Positions 33,574-42,449 of a stretch of DNA of 46,839 nucleotides are shown one piece after another; position 1 is the stretch's first letter, and each line of letters starts with the position of its first letter. A program made the position numbers and the translations under genes. Source of the stretch: Ulvibacterium sp. GTDB taxonomy: Bacteria > Bacteroidota > Bacteroidia > Flavobacteriales > Flavobacteriaceae. The notes under the pieces were generated by a model. That model was not told where the DNA came from and searched no databases. It saw nothing but the letters and a program-made list of their open reading frames with translations. The stretch covers positions 73,539-120,377 of the forward strand of contig NZ_JANQOO010000024.1 in the NCBI RefSeq assembly GCF_028285715.1, written 5' to 3'.

Positions 33574-34773
33574 TCATTCCTCCCAAAAATCGGGTATGGT
33601 CTCGGTTCCCAACGCCGTGCAATCCCCACATACCCTGGGTTGTACAAAATATCTTCCTTGTCCAGGGGGGGGTGGTCTTTCATTGAAATTATTGAAACTT
33701 ATAAGGTTTCCCCTTATCAATAGTGCCAATTCTTCATCTTCTGGCGCAAAAGTTACTGACGGGGGGCACTCATCCACAAAAGGAGGGAGGTCCTCATCCG
33801 GAAAAAAATCGGAATAGTTGAAAAACACCCTTTGCTCTGAAACGGACGACACCTCAAAAATACCAACTACCTGGTCATTGCCGTCATCCTGAGGGAAGAT
33901 GTTTCCTACAATGAAACCAGGTTGGCTATCCGAAAATAGACTTTCGACTCCAGAAAAATCCTGAAGCGTTTCATAAAACTCAAAAGCCTGCCTAGACAAT
34001 ACAAACTGTTTTACCAATAAACTGTACCGATGTGAGATAATGTAGTTGTCTCGATTGATGAACCGTACGTTAAAGCCCGTAATCCGATCTTCCCCCACCC
34101 CTGAAGTATTGTTTAAGATAAGGGTATTTGACTTTTCCGTGGCAAAGCAGGTTTTTTGCCCATCCCTTTGAAAATCCGTTATCACTAAAGGATCCTCATT
34201 GGCAATCACCAACCCATGCGGCACCCATCTGGGCGCTATGATTTTATAGGTTTCCTCATATTCATATTTATAATAGATAGAGTTTCCATTAGCATCAAAA
34301 CTATTCACAAAGATGCCCATACCGTCCAAGCCACTATCGGTCGTAGTCCTTTCCGCATAAACATCTGTCATTTCAGCAGTGAGGGGAGGTAGTATAGCAG
34401 GGCTAGAGGCGTATTCGCGCCCGCTGGCGGTCGTAATCCGTAAACGGTAGGATCGGTCAGGCTCTGCGCTGAACATAACGTCAGAAACATAGGTACCAGG
34501 TTCCGTTTCGGTATATGGATACTGTTGTTGATTATCATCAACGATACGGACTGTGGCGTTTGATTCTACGGTGGGTTCCTCATCCCCTTGGGTAGTTCTG
34601 CTTAAAAAAACCTTATGGTTCTTTAATTCATTGGTAAGCGTGGCATCCACAACCAAAAGACTATCCGAGGGAGGTATTTCCGGAGAGAAAGGTTCCGTGC
34701 AACTCCCCAAAATGATGCATACCCCAAAAAGGGTAAAAATCATTTGCTTATATTTTGAGAGTTTCCGGTTCAT
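33574..34773 (-). CDS. DUF4249 lipoprotein, copy A
   Basis: The 399-residue product is a DUF4249 protein with a lipoprotein signal, C25 in IILGSCTEP, so it is anchored in the outer membrane. DUF4249 genes usually follow a TonB-dependent receptor, but here only the last codons of one remain upstream (34787-34855). The protein is nearly identical to copy B (36834-38039) in its N-terminal part and in two inner blocks, and differs sharply in two others, including the region before the shared PRVCGDC. The two Cys there could form a disulphide. Transport partner role is inferred from family context. Confidence 0.85.
   Translation of the reverse strand: MNRKLSKYKQMIFTLFGVCIILGSCTEPFSPEIPPSDSLLVVDATLTNELKNHKVFLSRTTQGDEEPTVESNATVRIVDDNQQQYPYTETEPGTYVSDVMFSAEPDRSYRLRITTASGREYASSPAILPPLTAEMTDVYAERTTTDSGLDGMGIFVNSFDANGNSIYYKYEYEETYKIIAPRWVPHGLVIANEDPLVITDFQRDGQKTCFATEKSNTLILNNTSGVGEDRITGFNVRFINRDNYIISHRYSLLVKQFVLSRQAFEFYETLQDFSGVESLFSDSQPGFIVGNIFPQDDGNDQVVGIFEVSSVSEQRVFFNYSDFFPDEDLPPFVDECPPSVTFAPEDEELALLIRGNLISFNNFNERPPPPGQGRYFVQPRVCGDCTALGTETIPDFWEE
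33892..34059. repeat. Long direct repeat inside DUF4249 copy A (partner 37149-37316)
   Basis: These 168 bp match 37149-37316 with about three mismatches counted by eye, at an offset of 3257 bp. The segment codes the NRDNYIISHRYSLLVKQFVL to SLFSDSQPGFIVGNIFP block shared by both DUF4249 proteins. The near-identity contrasts with strong divergence of flanking coding sequence. Confidence 0.85.
34295..34365. repeat. Identical 71-bp direct repeat inside DUF4249 copy A (partner 37561-37631)
   Basis: The 71 bp are identical to 37561-37631 by eye and code for the block around YAERTTTDSGLDGMGIFVNS. The offset (3266) differs by 9 bp from the other repeat, reflecting insertions in the variable region between them. 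Confidence 0.85.
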
Positions 34774-34786
34774 AGATACAGTAGAT

Positions 34787-34855
34787 TCAAAATTTAAAGT
34801 TAGGGGTTAAGACGGGCTCGGAAATTACGAAAACAGAACTCACATGCAGTTTTAC
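34787..34855 (-). pseudogene. Remnant of a TonB-dependent receptor C-terminus
   Basis: On the minus strand, 22 codons ending in a stop at 34787 read VKLHV then SSVFVISEPVLTPNFKF. The intact receptor downstream ends SSIFAIPVPTITYNFKF. Both stops are followed by a 13-nt spacer with similar sequence and then the DUF4249 start. This is most simply the tail of a deleted receptor gene left by tandem duplication. Upstream of it the similarity fades. Confidence 0.6.
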
Positions 34856-35040
34856 AATCTGTACACGACATTCCGTGCAAATGCCTTATTACTATCTAAA
34901 ACATTGTTCTCATAGTGTTATGGGTAAAATATTCGATTTTATGATTTTCTCCAAGTATTGACTATAACCAAACTGTTCCATTAAAGGACTTAATTAGTTG
35001 TATTCTAAATGTTTGAACCAAAGTTGGTCAATTGAATTGA

Positions 35041-36837
35041 TCATTCTACAAGTATATAGTCTGAAATTGATACAGGTTTTCCCCCTTGGGTAAACCCTTC
35101 AAGCGATATTTCATATTCACCCGTATTGTCCGAGGTGTAGAAAACCAAGGTGGTTTCTTCTTTTTTTAGTTCCAAATCAGGTTTCCATAATAGTTGGTGC
35201 CTATAATCTGGTAAGTGTTTTGTTTCCATCTGATCGACATAATCCTGAAAAAAATACTGTTTTAAGGAAATGGGACTAGCAATTTTTAATTGCTGCACAT
35301 GATTTGGGTTTGTTTTGGATAAAAAATCATTTTCCTTGGTAGTAACGGACACAATACCTTTATAAAGCTTTGGACCCATATAATATTCATGCCTAGAAAT
35401 ACCGATACGTTCAATTCCCTCAACACCATAGGAAACTAAATCGGACAGATCCTCCAATAGCAAGCCATCCACCAAAACCAAGGGAGTATCATCAGGGGTA
35501 AGGAGATAACTGTCGTCGCTCCTTACCTGAAATTTGAACTTACCTTTGACTTTCCTTAGCAATACACCATTGATTATTTCCACTACGGTTTCTTTTAAAG
35601 TTGGAAATCTTGTATAATCATCCAAAATATAGGTTTCCTCCAGCGCATGGTAAACGGGCAATTCTGAATCGATGCCTGCCGTACTATCCGGTTTTTGTTC
35701 AAAATAGGCGTTCTCTACTTGATTGTAAATACTACGCTTAAGAAGCAAGGGATTTAAGTTAGGGGAAATGGATAATTCCTGAAAATTGAGATTATCATGT
35801 TCCGGTCGGGGTAGGGAATCCAGCAATATAAGCCATTGATCTTTGTCAACTCCCAATACTTGTAGGGTAGTAAGATTCCTTCTGTCCATCTGGTTTAGAC
35901 CAGAATAAAAAACACCTTTTCCGTTTGTATTTACGATCTGTACGTTAGGATGGTCACCAAAATAAGAAAGACTCAATTTTCCATGTCGCATCGGGCTGTT
36001 GTCCGCTTTGGAAACTACCTTGCCCGATATGAGCTCACCACGTAGTTCCGGCAAATAAATACGATTATTTATAGTTGTTACATACGGTTTCTCACTGGTA
36101 CCGGGATTGAGGGAGAATTGGGTCGCCGTGACTTTGGTATTAGGTATTTCAGCATACCTTTTCCTCACGGAAAGCGAGAAATTTCCATGAAACTGGCTAT
36201 CCGGTCCAGTACTGATTTTTAAGGACACTCTTTCCCGTCTTCCATATTTGGCCCTATCCGTTTTTATTTTTGGAAAAGGGGATTTCTCGTGTATTCCGAT
36301 GGAATCCGTAATGCTGGACTCATCTGTATTGCGGGCAGGAGACCCTCCGATTTCAATTTTGGAAGATTCGGTTTTGGGAAGTTCCTGATAGGGGTTTATG
36401 ATGTTGATGTCAGCGGTGAAAAAATTCTTATGTTCGGCATTGAACATCCATCTGGTATAGCCGATTAATTTATAATTCCCTGTTGGAACGGTAGTGGGGA
36501 TAAAGAAGTCTCCTTGGCCCATGCCAGAGATAAGCGGGACCTTATGTCTAAAGACTATTTTTTTATCCTTGCCCACTAATTCAACATAACCTATTTTACT
36601 GATCGGACTCGGTATTAAATCGGCTGCCTGTAGGCAGTATATTTTATAGTACAAATACTCTCCTACTAGAAGTAATGATTCATTGTAATGCACAAAAACA
36701 GTTTCGCTTGGGATGCTTTTGAACCCTTCAATTTCCTCCTTTGAGCTTATTTGATATTGCCCATGGTTGAAATTTGGCAGCAAAAAGAGCAGCGTAAAAA
36801 GAAGAACTAATGGTTGTATGTGTTTTCTTGTATTCAT
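35041..36837 (-). CDS. Exported MG2-like/plug-like protein
   Basis: The ATG at 36837 overlaps the stop of DUF4249 copy B (ATGA), which implies translational coupling; I prefer it to the TTG 9 nt upstream. The 598-residue product has a signal peptide (ending NHGQ). The first part, with GEYLYYKIYCL and PTGNYKLIGYTRWMFN, resembles an alpha-2-macroglobulin MG2-type domain. At about residues 408-502 is a stretch like a TonB-receptor plug: LVLVDGLLLEDLSDLV, then GIERIGISRHEYYMGP and GIVSVTTKEN. No barrel follows. It is probably a periplasmic accessory of the receptor system; the exact role is unknown. Confidence 0.72.
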   Translation of the reverse strand: MNTRKHIQPLVLLFTLLFLLPNFNHGQYQISSKEEIEGFKSIPSETVFVHYNESLLLVGEYLYYKIYCLQAADLIPSPISKIGYVELVGKDKKIVFRHKVPLISGMGQGDFFIPTTVPTGNYKLIGYTRWMFNAEHKNFFTADINIINPYQELPKTESSKIEIGGSPARNTDESSITDSIGIHEKSPFPKIKTDRAKYGRRERVSLKISTGPDSQFHGNFSLSVRKRYAEIPNTKVTATQFSLNPGTSEKPYVTTINNRIYLPELRGELISGKVVSKADNSPMRHGKLSLSYFGDHPNVQIVNTNGKGVFYSGLNQMDRRNLTTLQVLGVDKDQWLILLDSLPRPEHDNLNFQELSISPNLNPLLLKRSIYNQVENAYFEQKPDSTAGIDSELPVYHALEETYILDDYTRFPTLKETVVEIINGVLLRKVKGKFKFQVRSDDSYLLTPDDTPLVLVDGLLLEDLSDLVSYGVEGIERIGISRHEYYMGPKLYKGIVSVTTKENDFLSKTNPNHVQQLKIASPISLKQYFFQDYVDQMETKHLPDYRHQLLWKPDLELKKEETTLVFYTSDNTGEYEISLEGFTQGGKPVSISDYILVE

Positions 36838-38039
36838 TCTTCCCAAAAATCGGGTATAACATTACTCCCCAATACTGTACAATCACCGCATACTCTAGGG
36901 ACAACTATATATGCTTCCAAGGCTCCCAATTCGTTACGGATCTCGTCCGAATAGCTCACTCTGTTCGTTTTGACCAAATCATGTAATATCGGACTAAACC
37001 CGCTCGGAAAAGTAACTTGTCCGCAATCGTCAACAAAGGGAGGTAGGTCTTCACCCGGGAAAAAGTCGGAATAATTGAAAAAGACCCTTTTTTCGGAAAC
37101 GGATGAAACCTCAAAAATACCGACAACCTGATCTTCCCCATTGTCCTCAGGGAAGATGTTTCCTACAATGAAACCAGGTTGGCTATCCGAAAATAGACTT
37201 TCTACGCCAGAAAAATCCTGAAGCGTTTCATAAAACTCAAAGGCCTGCCTAGACAATACAAACTGTTTTACCAATAAACTGTACCGATGTGAGATAATGT
37301 AGTTGTCTCGATTGATAAATCTTACATTGAAATCCGAAACCCTATCTTCCCCGACCCTGGAGGTATTGGTTAGGCTAAACGTATTCGATTTTTCTGTAGC
37401 ATAACAGGTTCGTTCCTCATTATCCGGATCTCTTCCTACCACACGTACCGTTTGACTTTCGTCGGAATTGGCTACCAGTTGGCTAGAACTCCATTTTGGT
37501 GCGATAATTTTGTATGTTGCTTCATATTCATATTTATAATAAATCGAATTTCCTGTAGGGTCAAAACTATTCACAAAGATGCCCATACCGTCCAAGCCAC
37601 TATCGGTCGTAGTCCTTTCCGCATAAACATCGGTTATTTCGGCAGTGAGGGGAGGCAGTTCCGTAGGGCTTGAGGCATATTCCCGCCCGTCGGCCGTTGT
37701 AATCAATAAGCGGTAGGATTGGTTAGGTTGGGCACCGAACATAACATCCGAAACATAGGTGCCTGCATCTGTTTCCGTAAATGGATATTGTTGTTGGTTG
37801 TCATCGACAATACGGACGGCGGCGTTGGATTCTACCTTGGGTTCATTATCCCCTTGGGTGGATCTGCTCAAAAAAACCTCATGGTTCTTTAACTCATTGG
37901 TAAGCGTAGCATCAACAACCAAAAGGCTATCCGAGGGAGGTATTTCCGGTGAAAAAGGTTCTATACAGCCCCCCAAAATGATGCATACCCCAAAAAGGGT
38001 AAAAATCATTTGCTTATATATTGAGAGCTTCCGGTTCAT
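36834..38039 (-). CDS. DUF4249 lipoprotein, copy B
   Basis: The 401-residue product is the DUF4249 lipoprotein (C25 in IILGGCIEP) paired with the intact TonB-dependent receptor, whose stop is 13 nt upstream. Such pairs are standard in Flavobacteriia, with DUF4249 likely sitting at the cell surface with the receptor. Compared with copy A, the N-terminal 150 residues and two inner blocks are almost the same, while the segments around SSQLVANSDESQTVRVVGRD and VTFPSGFSPILHDLV are different. Its stop overlaps the start of the MG2-like gene. Confidence 0.87.
   Translation of the reverse strand: MNRKLSIYKQMIFTLFGVCIILGGCIEPFSPEIPPSDSLLVVDATLTNELKNHEVFLSRSTQGDNEPKVESNAAVRIVDDNQQQYPFTETDAGTYVSDVMFGAQPNQSYRLLITTADGREYASSPTELPPLTAEITDVYAERTTTDSGLDGMGIFVNSFDPTGNSIYYKYEYEATYKIIAPKWSSSQLVANSDESQTVRVVGRDPDNEERTCYATEKSNTFSLTNTSRVGEDRVSDFNVRFINRDNYIISHRYSLLVKQFVLSRQAFEFYETLQDFSGVESLFSDSQPGFIVGNIFPEDNGEDQVVGIFEVSSVSEKRVFFNYSDFFPGEDLPPFVDDCGQVTFPSGFSPILHDLVKTNRVSYSDEIRNELGALEAYIVVPRVCGDCTVLGSNVIPDFWEE
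37149..37316. repeat. Long direct repeat inside DUF4249 copy B (partner 33892-34059)
   Basis: Partner of 33892-34059, same orientation, about three mismatches in 168 bp. The high identity suggests a recent duplication or later gene conversion. Confidence 0.85.
37561..37631. repeat. Identical 71-bp direct repeat inside DUF4249 copy B (partner 34295-34365)
   Basis: Identical by eye to 34295-34365. It codes for the conserved block around YAERTTTDSGLDGMGIFVNS between two variable regions of the protein. Confidence 0.85.
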
Positions 38040-38052
38040 GGATATAGTAGGT

Positions 38053-40818
38053 TCAAAATTTAAAGTTATAGGTTATGGTAGGTACCGGTATCGCAAAAAT
38101 GGAGCTTTTAAAGGCCTGCAACGATCCATCCTCGGTGACGAAAAAGACGGAAAATGGATTGTTTCTGCCCAAAACGTTGTACACTGATATATTCCAAAAG
38201 CTATGGGCAAATTTTTTGATTTTGTGGTTTCCTTCCACATTAAAACTAAGGTCCAGCCTATAGAAGTCCGGAATCCGAAATTTGTTTCTTTCACTGAACA
38301 AGGCATATTCCGCACCATCCAGGAAATATGAACCTATAGGAAAGGTAACCGGTCTTCCCGTTTGGTATACAAAATTGGCCGAGAAACTAAAACGCTTGGT
38401 CAGCTTATAATTGGTCACCAAACTAATGTCATGGGGTTTGTCAAAATTAGCCGGAAAGTACTCCCCATTATTGATCCGTTCCTCGGGAAATTCACTATCT
38501 AACCTTATGAAGGAACGTGAATAGGTGTAGCCCAGCCATCCATTTAAACGGCCTTCCTTTTTCTTCAATAGGAATTCCACGCCATAGGCCTTTCCCTCAC
38601 CTTGTAATACTTCCGTCTCAATGGACTCATTAAGCAGCAATTGCGCCCCTACCTTGTAGTCCAGAATATTTTTGGATCTTTTATAATAACTTTCCAAGCT
38701 CAATTCATAACGATTATCATCAAAATTCTTGAACAGCCCCAAAGAAACCTGATTGGCCCTTTGAGGCTCAATATTGATGTCCGATAACTTCCAGGTATCG
38801 GTAGGCGATACCGTAGTATTACTGGATAGGGTGTGTATATATTGAAGTGTGTTATTGTAACTAGCCTTAATGGAAAAATCCGGGGTTAAAAAATAACGAC
38901 CGGATATCCTGGCTTCAGGTCCGCCGTAGGTCTCTATAATCTCATTATTGCCAAATTCCCTTATCTCTACCAAAGTTCCTTCGCTTTTGGGCAGCCCGGC
39001 TTCATAAATTTTTTGGGACGAAGCTCCAAGTGCGGCATAGAAAGAATAACGCAGGCCTATATCAAAGGATAATTTTGGGCTTACGGTAAAATTATCCGAA
39101 ATGAAAAGAGCGGATTCCAATCCCTTTTCCCTTTGCAAACTGAGCGGTTCAATAATGGACTGGCTGCCCACGGGTTCAATATCCCCAGGGTCAACAAGAT
39201 ATAATTTGCTAGATAGGCCATAGTTGATCTTATGGGATTTCCCCAGGAGTTTTAGCATATTCAATTTGAGCTCCGTCTCGTTGATACGATATCCCAAATC
39301 AAAATCCCTATTGGAATTGGCCTCAAAATCAATACCGAACCCATATTCACTATTTGAAAGCGATACATTGGCAGAGTTTTTTTCATTGATTTGATGGTTC
39401 CATTTTAAGGATAGTAATCGATTGCTGTAGCTAAATATGGAGTCTGACGTAATACTAAAGGCATCCCTACTAAAATATGCGGTGGCCGAAATGTTGTTCC
39501 TTTCGTTGATACGGTCATTGTATTTTGCCACGACATCATAAAATGAGGCCTGGCTGTTTTTCAATGATTCATCATCCAGCGACCTTAATATCCAGTTGGA
39601 GTAAGTGGTTCTTCCCCCAACCATTATGCCCGATTTGTCCTTTACCAGGGGCACTTCCAGGACAAGATTGCTGGTAACCGGTCCGAGAGAAGCTTCCCCC
39701 GAAAACTTTTGGGTGTTGGCGTCTTTGGTGGTAATGTCAAAGACTGAGGATAAGCGTCCACCATATTCTGCAGGGATACTTCCTTTATAAATGGTAATCG
39801 CACCCGTGGTAAAAGGATTCAATGCGGAAAAAATACCAAAAAAGTGAGCCGGATTATAGAGTACGGCATTATCCAGTAAGATAAGGTTTTGATCGGTGCC
39901 TCCTCCCCTTACATTATATCCTGCCGCACCTTCCCCGGCATTAGTGATACCGGGCAATGTTATTGCCGTTTTAAGAATATCACGTTCGCCCAGCACCAAG
40001 GGAATGGTTTTTATTTCGGCAATGTCTATTTCCACTACTCCGGTCACCACCTTTTCCACATTTCTTAGCCGGTTGCTTTCGACGACAACCTCGTCCAACT
40101 GCTCCGCGCTTTCCCCAGGGTTAAAATCCAATTGCCCATTGTTATACATAATCACCCGTTTTTCCAAAGTTTCTATACCAATACCTTTGGTTTGGAGTAT
40201 GTTTACTCCGGTAGGCAGCACTATTTCGTAAAAACCATTGGCATCCGTGCTTACCCCCTTGGAACCTCCCTTGACCACTATGGCTAAGTTTTGGATAGGT
40301 TTTCCGGTAGTCTTGTCCTTCACATGACCGGATAAGGTATATGTTCGTCGACCGATATTTTTTCGCTCCCGTCCAATACGTACGGTTTCTATATCCGGCC
40401 TGGTATCTTGTTTTTCTTCCAAGTAAAAATAGGAGGGAGTTTCTGTTATTTCCGTGGTGTCCTCTGGTATCGAAGTGGTAGTTTCATAAAAACTAGGATG
40501 GAGTTCATCCCGTATTATGGTATTCCGGGTCAATATAATTGTGCGGTTATCCAGAATGAAAAAATTAATAATGGTTTCCTTAAAAACATCTTGAAGAACG
40601 GTATTCAAAGAAGAGTTTTGATACGTGCCCGAAATTAAATCGTTGCCCAACCATTGTTCTACAAAGTAAAAATGGTATCCAGAAATTTCCTCTATTTTCT
40701 CCAAGACCTCCAATCGAGTGGCATTGGTAAAAACAAGATTTATTTGTGTTGTATCTGTCTGTGCCACGGACCATTGAAAAGAAAGGAATAGCCATATGGA
40801 AAAGAAAAAAAACCTCAT
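38053..40818 (-). CDS. TonB-dependent receptor with STN and carboxypeptidase-like domains
   Basis: The 921-residue outer-membrane receptor has a signal peptide (1-20), an STN-like domain (about 25-98, as in FecA/secretins), a carboxypeptidase-regulatory-like domain (about 160-245), a plug (about 255-366, with NVRGGGTDQNLILLDNAVLYNP and EYGGRLSSVFDI) and a beta-barrel ending TITYNFKF. STN domains usually signal to a FecR/FecI pair, but none is near; signalling here is therefore uncertain. The ligand is unknown. The start overlaps the preceding gene (ATGA), and DUF4249 copy B follows, so they form an operon. Confidence 0.92.
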   Translation of the reverse strand: MRFFFFSIWLFLSFQWSVAQTDTTQINLVFTNATRLEVLEKIEEISGYHFYFVEQWLGNDLISGTYQNSSLNTVLQDVFKETIINFFILDNRTIILTRNTIIRDELHPSFYETTTSIPEDTTEITETPSYFYLEEKQDTRPDIETVRIGRERKNIGRRTYTLSGHVKDKTTGKPIQNLAIVVKGGSKGVSTDANGFYEIVLPTGVNILQTKGIGIETLEKRVIMYNNGQLDFNPGESAEQLDEVVVESNRLRNVEKVVTGVVEIDIAEIKTIPLVLGERDILKTAITLPGITNAGEGAAGYNVRGGGTDQNLILLDNAVLYNPAHFFGIFSALNPFTTGAITIYKGSIPAEYGGRLSSVFDITTKDANTQKFSGEASLGPVTSNLVLEVPLVKDKSGIMVGGRTTYSNWILRSLDDESLKNSQASFYDVVAKYNDRINERNNISATAYFSRDAFSITSDSIFSYSNRLLSLKWNHQINEKNSANVSLSNSEYGFGIDFEANSNRDFDLGYRINETELKLNMLKLLGKSHKINYGLSSKLYLVDPGDIEPVGSQSIIEPLSLQREKGLESALFISDNFTVSPKLSFDIGLRYSFYAALGASSQKIYEAGLPKSEGTLVEIREFGNNEIIETYGGPEARISGRYFLTPDFSIKASYNNTLQYIHTLSSNTTVSPTDTWKLSDINIEPQRANQVSLGLFKNFDDNRYELSLESYYKRSKNILDYKVGAQLLLNESIETEVLQGEGKAYGVEFLLKKKEGRLNGWLGYTYSRSFIRLDSEFPEERINNGEYFPANFDKPHDISLVTNYKLTKRFSFSANFVYQTGRPVTFPIGSYFLDGAEYALFSERNKFRIPDFYRLDLSFNVEGNHKIKKFAHSFWNISVYNVLGRNNPFSVFFVTEDGSLQAFKSSIFAIPVPTITYNFKF

Positions 40819-41618
40819 TTATTCATGGTTTTATCCTTTGTTTCATTCAGTAGGGTATCCATAAATGAGAAAACCGATTTCAACCTGTCCTCAAAACTTA
40901 GATTCGAGGGTAGATTCTTTAAGTAATCGTTTAATTCTGGTACATTTTGTGGAAATAGAACTTTTACATCCTGCATTTTTTTGAGGCGATGATAGGAATC
41001 GGTATACCTAACTATAAATTCTGAATCCAATTCCTCGAATTCGTAAAAAATCAAGTCTGCACCTAGTTGTTCGGTCAATAGTCTCCGGTGTTTCTTTAAC
41101 AAAGTAAAAGAAGGCTTTTCCAAAATGACCTCGTAAAAACCCGAACTAATGTGAGTTTTTTGGGCCTCGACACCATCGATTTTTGTAAACCAATGACCGG
41201 CTATGGTGAAGCTACTAATCTTATCTTTATGAAGTTGTAAGATCTTACCCCCAAGGTTGTTCGCCACCTGCATTAAGAGTTCGTCTTCGTATACATTATA
41301 TTTGAGTTCGAGTGAATAATAGGGTAGATTATCAATAACCACATCGCCCTTTGTAAAGTAAGGGGAAGGAAAAAATTTCGATTTTTTGCTTTTTGCCCTA
41401 TGCTTTTCCGAATAAACGGCTCCATAATGTATTTCCTGGTTTTCAATGCCGATTGCAGTATCGAACCAATTATAATAGGGGCCCAAATTTTCTTTGGTCT
41501 GTGCCTTACAAGTAGAGGTGAATAGAACTGAAATGACAAGGAGGCAAAGTATTCCAAAACTACCAGTTTTTGGCAATGGAACATGGAAGCGATTATGATT
41601 GCGGCGGAGGAAACACAT
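40815..41618 (-). CDS. Exported hypothetical protein upstream of the receptor
   Basis: The 267-residue product has a basic N-terminus and a hydrophobic segment (FGILCLLVISVLFTSTCKAQ) like a signal peptide, with a cleavage site after KAQ; C37 could alternatively be a lipobox. The mature part has no domain I recognise and ends in a charged tail. Its stop overlaps the receptor start by 4 nt, so it is the first gene of the receptor operon. A role in receptor assembly or control is possible but unsupported. Confidence 0.7.
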   Translation of the reverse strand: MCFLRRNHNRFHVPLPKTGSFGILCLLVISVLFTSTCKAQTKENLGPYYNWFDTAIGIENQEIHYGAVYSEKHRAKSKKSKFFPSPYFTKGDVVIDNLPYYSLELKYNVYEDELLMQVANNLGGKILQLHKDKISSFTIAGHWFTKIDGVEAQKTHISSGFYEVILEKPSFTLLKKHRRLLTEQLGADLIFYEFEELDSEFIVRYTDSYHRLKKMQDVKVLFPQNVPELNDYLKNLPSNLSFEDRLKSVFSFMDTLLNETKDKTMNK

Positions 41619-41901
41619 GCTCTATAAAACTAAAAATCGCAAAGCCCGAATTGCTTGTGATTCATCCATTAAATATAGACTATTTATTCATAAGCACCTC
41701 ACAAAAAGCATAGCTTAACAAATACCACGGTCACCCCTCAAAATCCAATAGATTTTTAGAATAAAATCTTCAAATACGGCTTTCCCAAAGAAGTTTAGTA
41801 TCCATTCTTGAAGCGCCGTAATAAAATTCCATTGCTCTTTTTACAATGAATTACTGGGAAATAAGATGATTTTGCTCCAAAAAATGCCAATTTTATTAAC
41901 A

Positions 41902-41930
41902 AAGTGGTTTTTTGTGGTAAATTGTGGTAA
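41902..41930 (+). promoter_or_regulatory. MraZ operator: three GTGG repeats at 10-nt spacing
   Basis: GTGG begins at 41904, 41914 and 41924, each followed by T and AT-rich bases: exactly one helical turn apart. MraZ is known to bind such direct repeats upstream of its own operon in other bacteria. Here they lie 10-36 nt upstream of the -7 element and overlap the -33 region, so binding would repress the division cluster. Confidence 0.78.
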
Positions 41931-41939
41931 TAATTTCTA

Positions 41940-41947
41940 TATATTTG
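41940..41947 (+). promoter_or_regulatory. -7 element of the mraZ operon
   Basis: TATATTTG is an exact TAnnTTTG match 28 nt before the mraZ TTG start. A TTG at 41912-41914 (25 nt away) or 41922-41924 (15 nt away) could act as -33; both fall within the GTGG repeats. Confidence 0.68.
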
Positions 41948-41975
41948 AGTTGTTAAAAGTAGAACCGGCCATACT

Positions 41976-42449
41976 TTGGAGATTTATTTTTTTGGGACAT
42001 ATGACTGCAAGGCAGATGCCAAGGGTAGGGTAAAACTCCCTGTTACCTTATTGAACCAGATGACGCCTATACGAAATGAGGGTTTTGTCATTAAACGTTC
42101 CATGTATGATAATTGTTTGGAATTATATCCTATGGGAGAGTGGAATACGGTCATGAAGGAATTGAATACCAAGAGTAGGTACGAACCGGAGAACTTGGAG
42201 TTTATACGAAAATATACGGCAGGATTGCGGCCAGTGGAAATAGATAGTACGGGAAGGTTGTTGATACCTAAAAATTTGATTACCACCGTGGGAATCACCA
42301 AAGATGTGGTCCTCGCCTCCATAAATAAGAATTTGGAGATATGGGATAAGGCGTTATACGAAGAGTCCATAAAAGCGCCTGCGGAGGAGAATGCAAAATT
42401 GGCCAGGAAGGTCATGGGCAATGAAAAGCCCAAGGAAGATGTATCATAA
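41976..42449 (+). CDS. mraZ: Transcriptional regulator MraZ
   Basis: MraZ is a double AbrB/SpoVT-fold regulator that binds upstream of the division cluster and also acts in cell division control. The 157-residue product begins EIYFFGTYDCKADAKGRVKLP after its initiator, and the second repeat contains the matching VEIDSTGRLLIPKNL. The start is TTG at 41976, with its own operator and promoter upstream. It overlaps rsmH by 11 nt. Confidence 0.96.
   Translation: MEIYFFGTYDCKADAKGRVKLPVTLLNQMTPIRNEGFVIKRSMYDNCLELYPMGEWNTVMKELNTKSRYEPENLEFIRKYTAGLRPVEIDSTGRLLIPKNLITTVGITKDVVLASINKNLEIWDKALYEESIKAPAEENAKLARKVMGNEKPKEDVS

Larger units (their letters stand above)
41619..41975. other. Divergent intergenic region between the receptor operon and mraZ
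   Basis: This 357-bp AT-rich gap holds the mraZ control region in its right third (41902-41947). In the left two thirds I see no ORF, tRNA or strong hairpin, and no TAnnTTTG element for the minus-strand operon, whose promoter must nevertheless lie here. Confidence 0.7.

Noticed and set aside
33574-41618. Polysaccharide utilisation locus (SusC/SusD)
   Set aside because: The receptor has the STN/DUF4249 arrangement, there is no SusD-like protein, and no glycoside hydrolase lies beside it.
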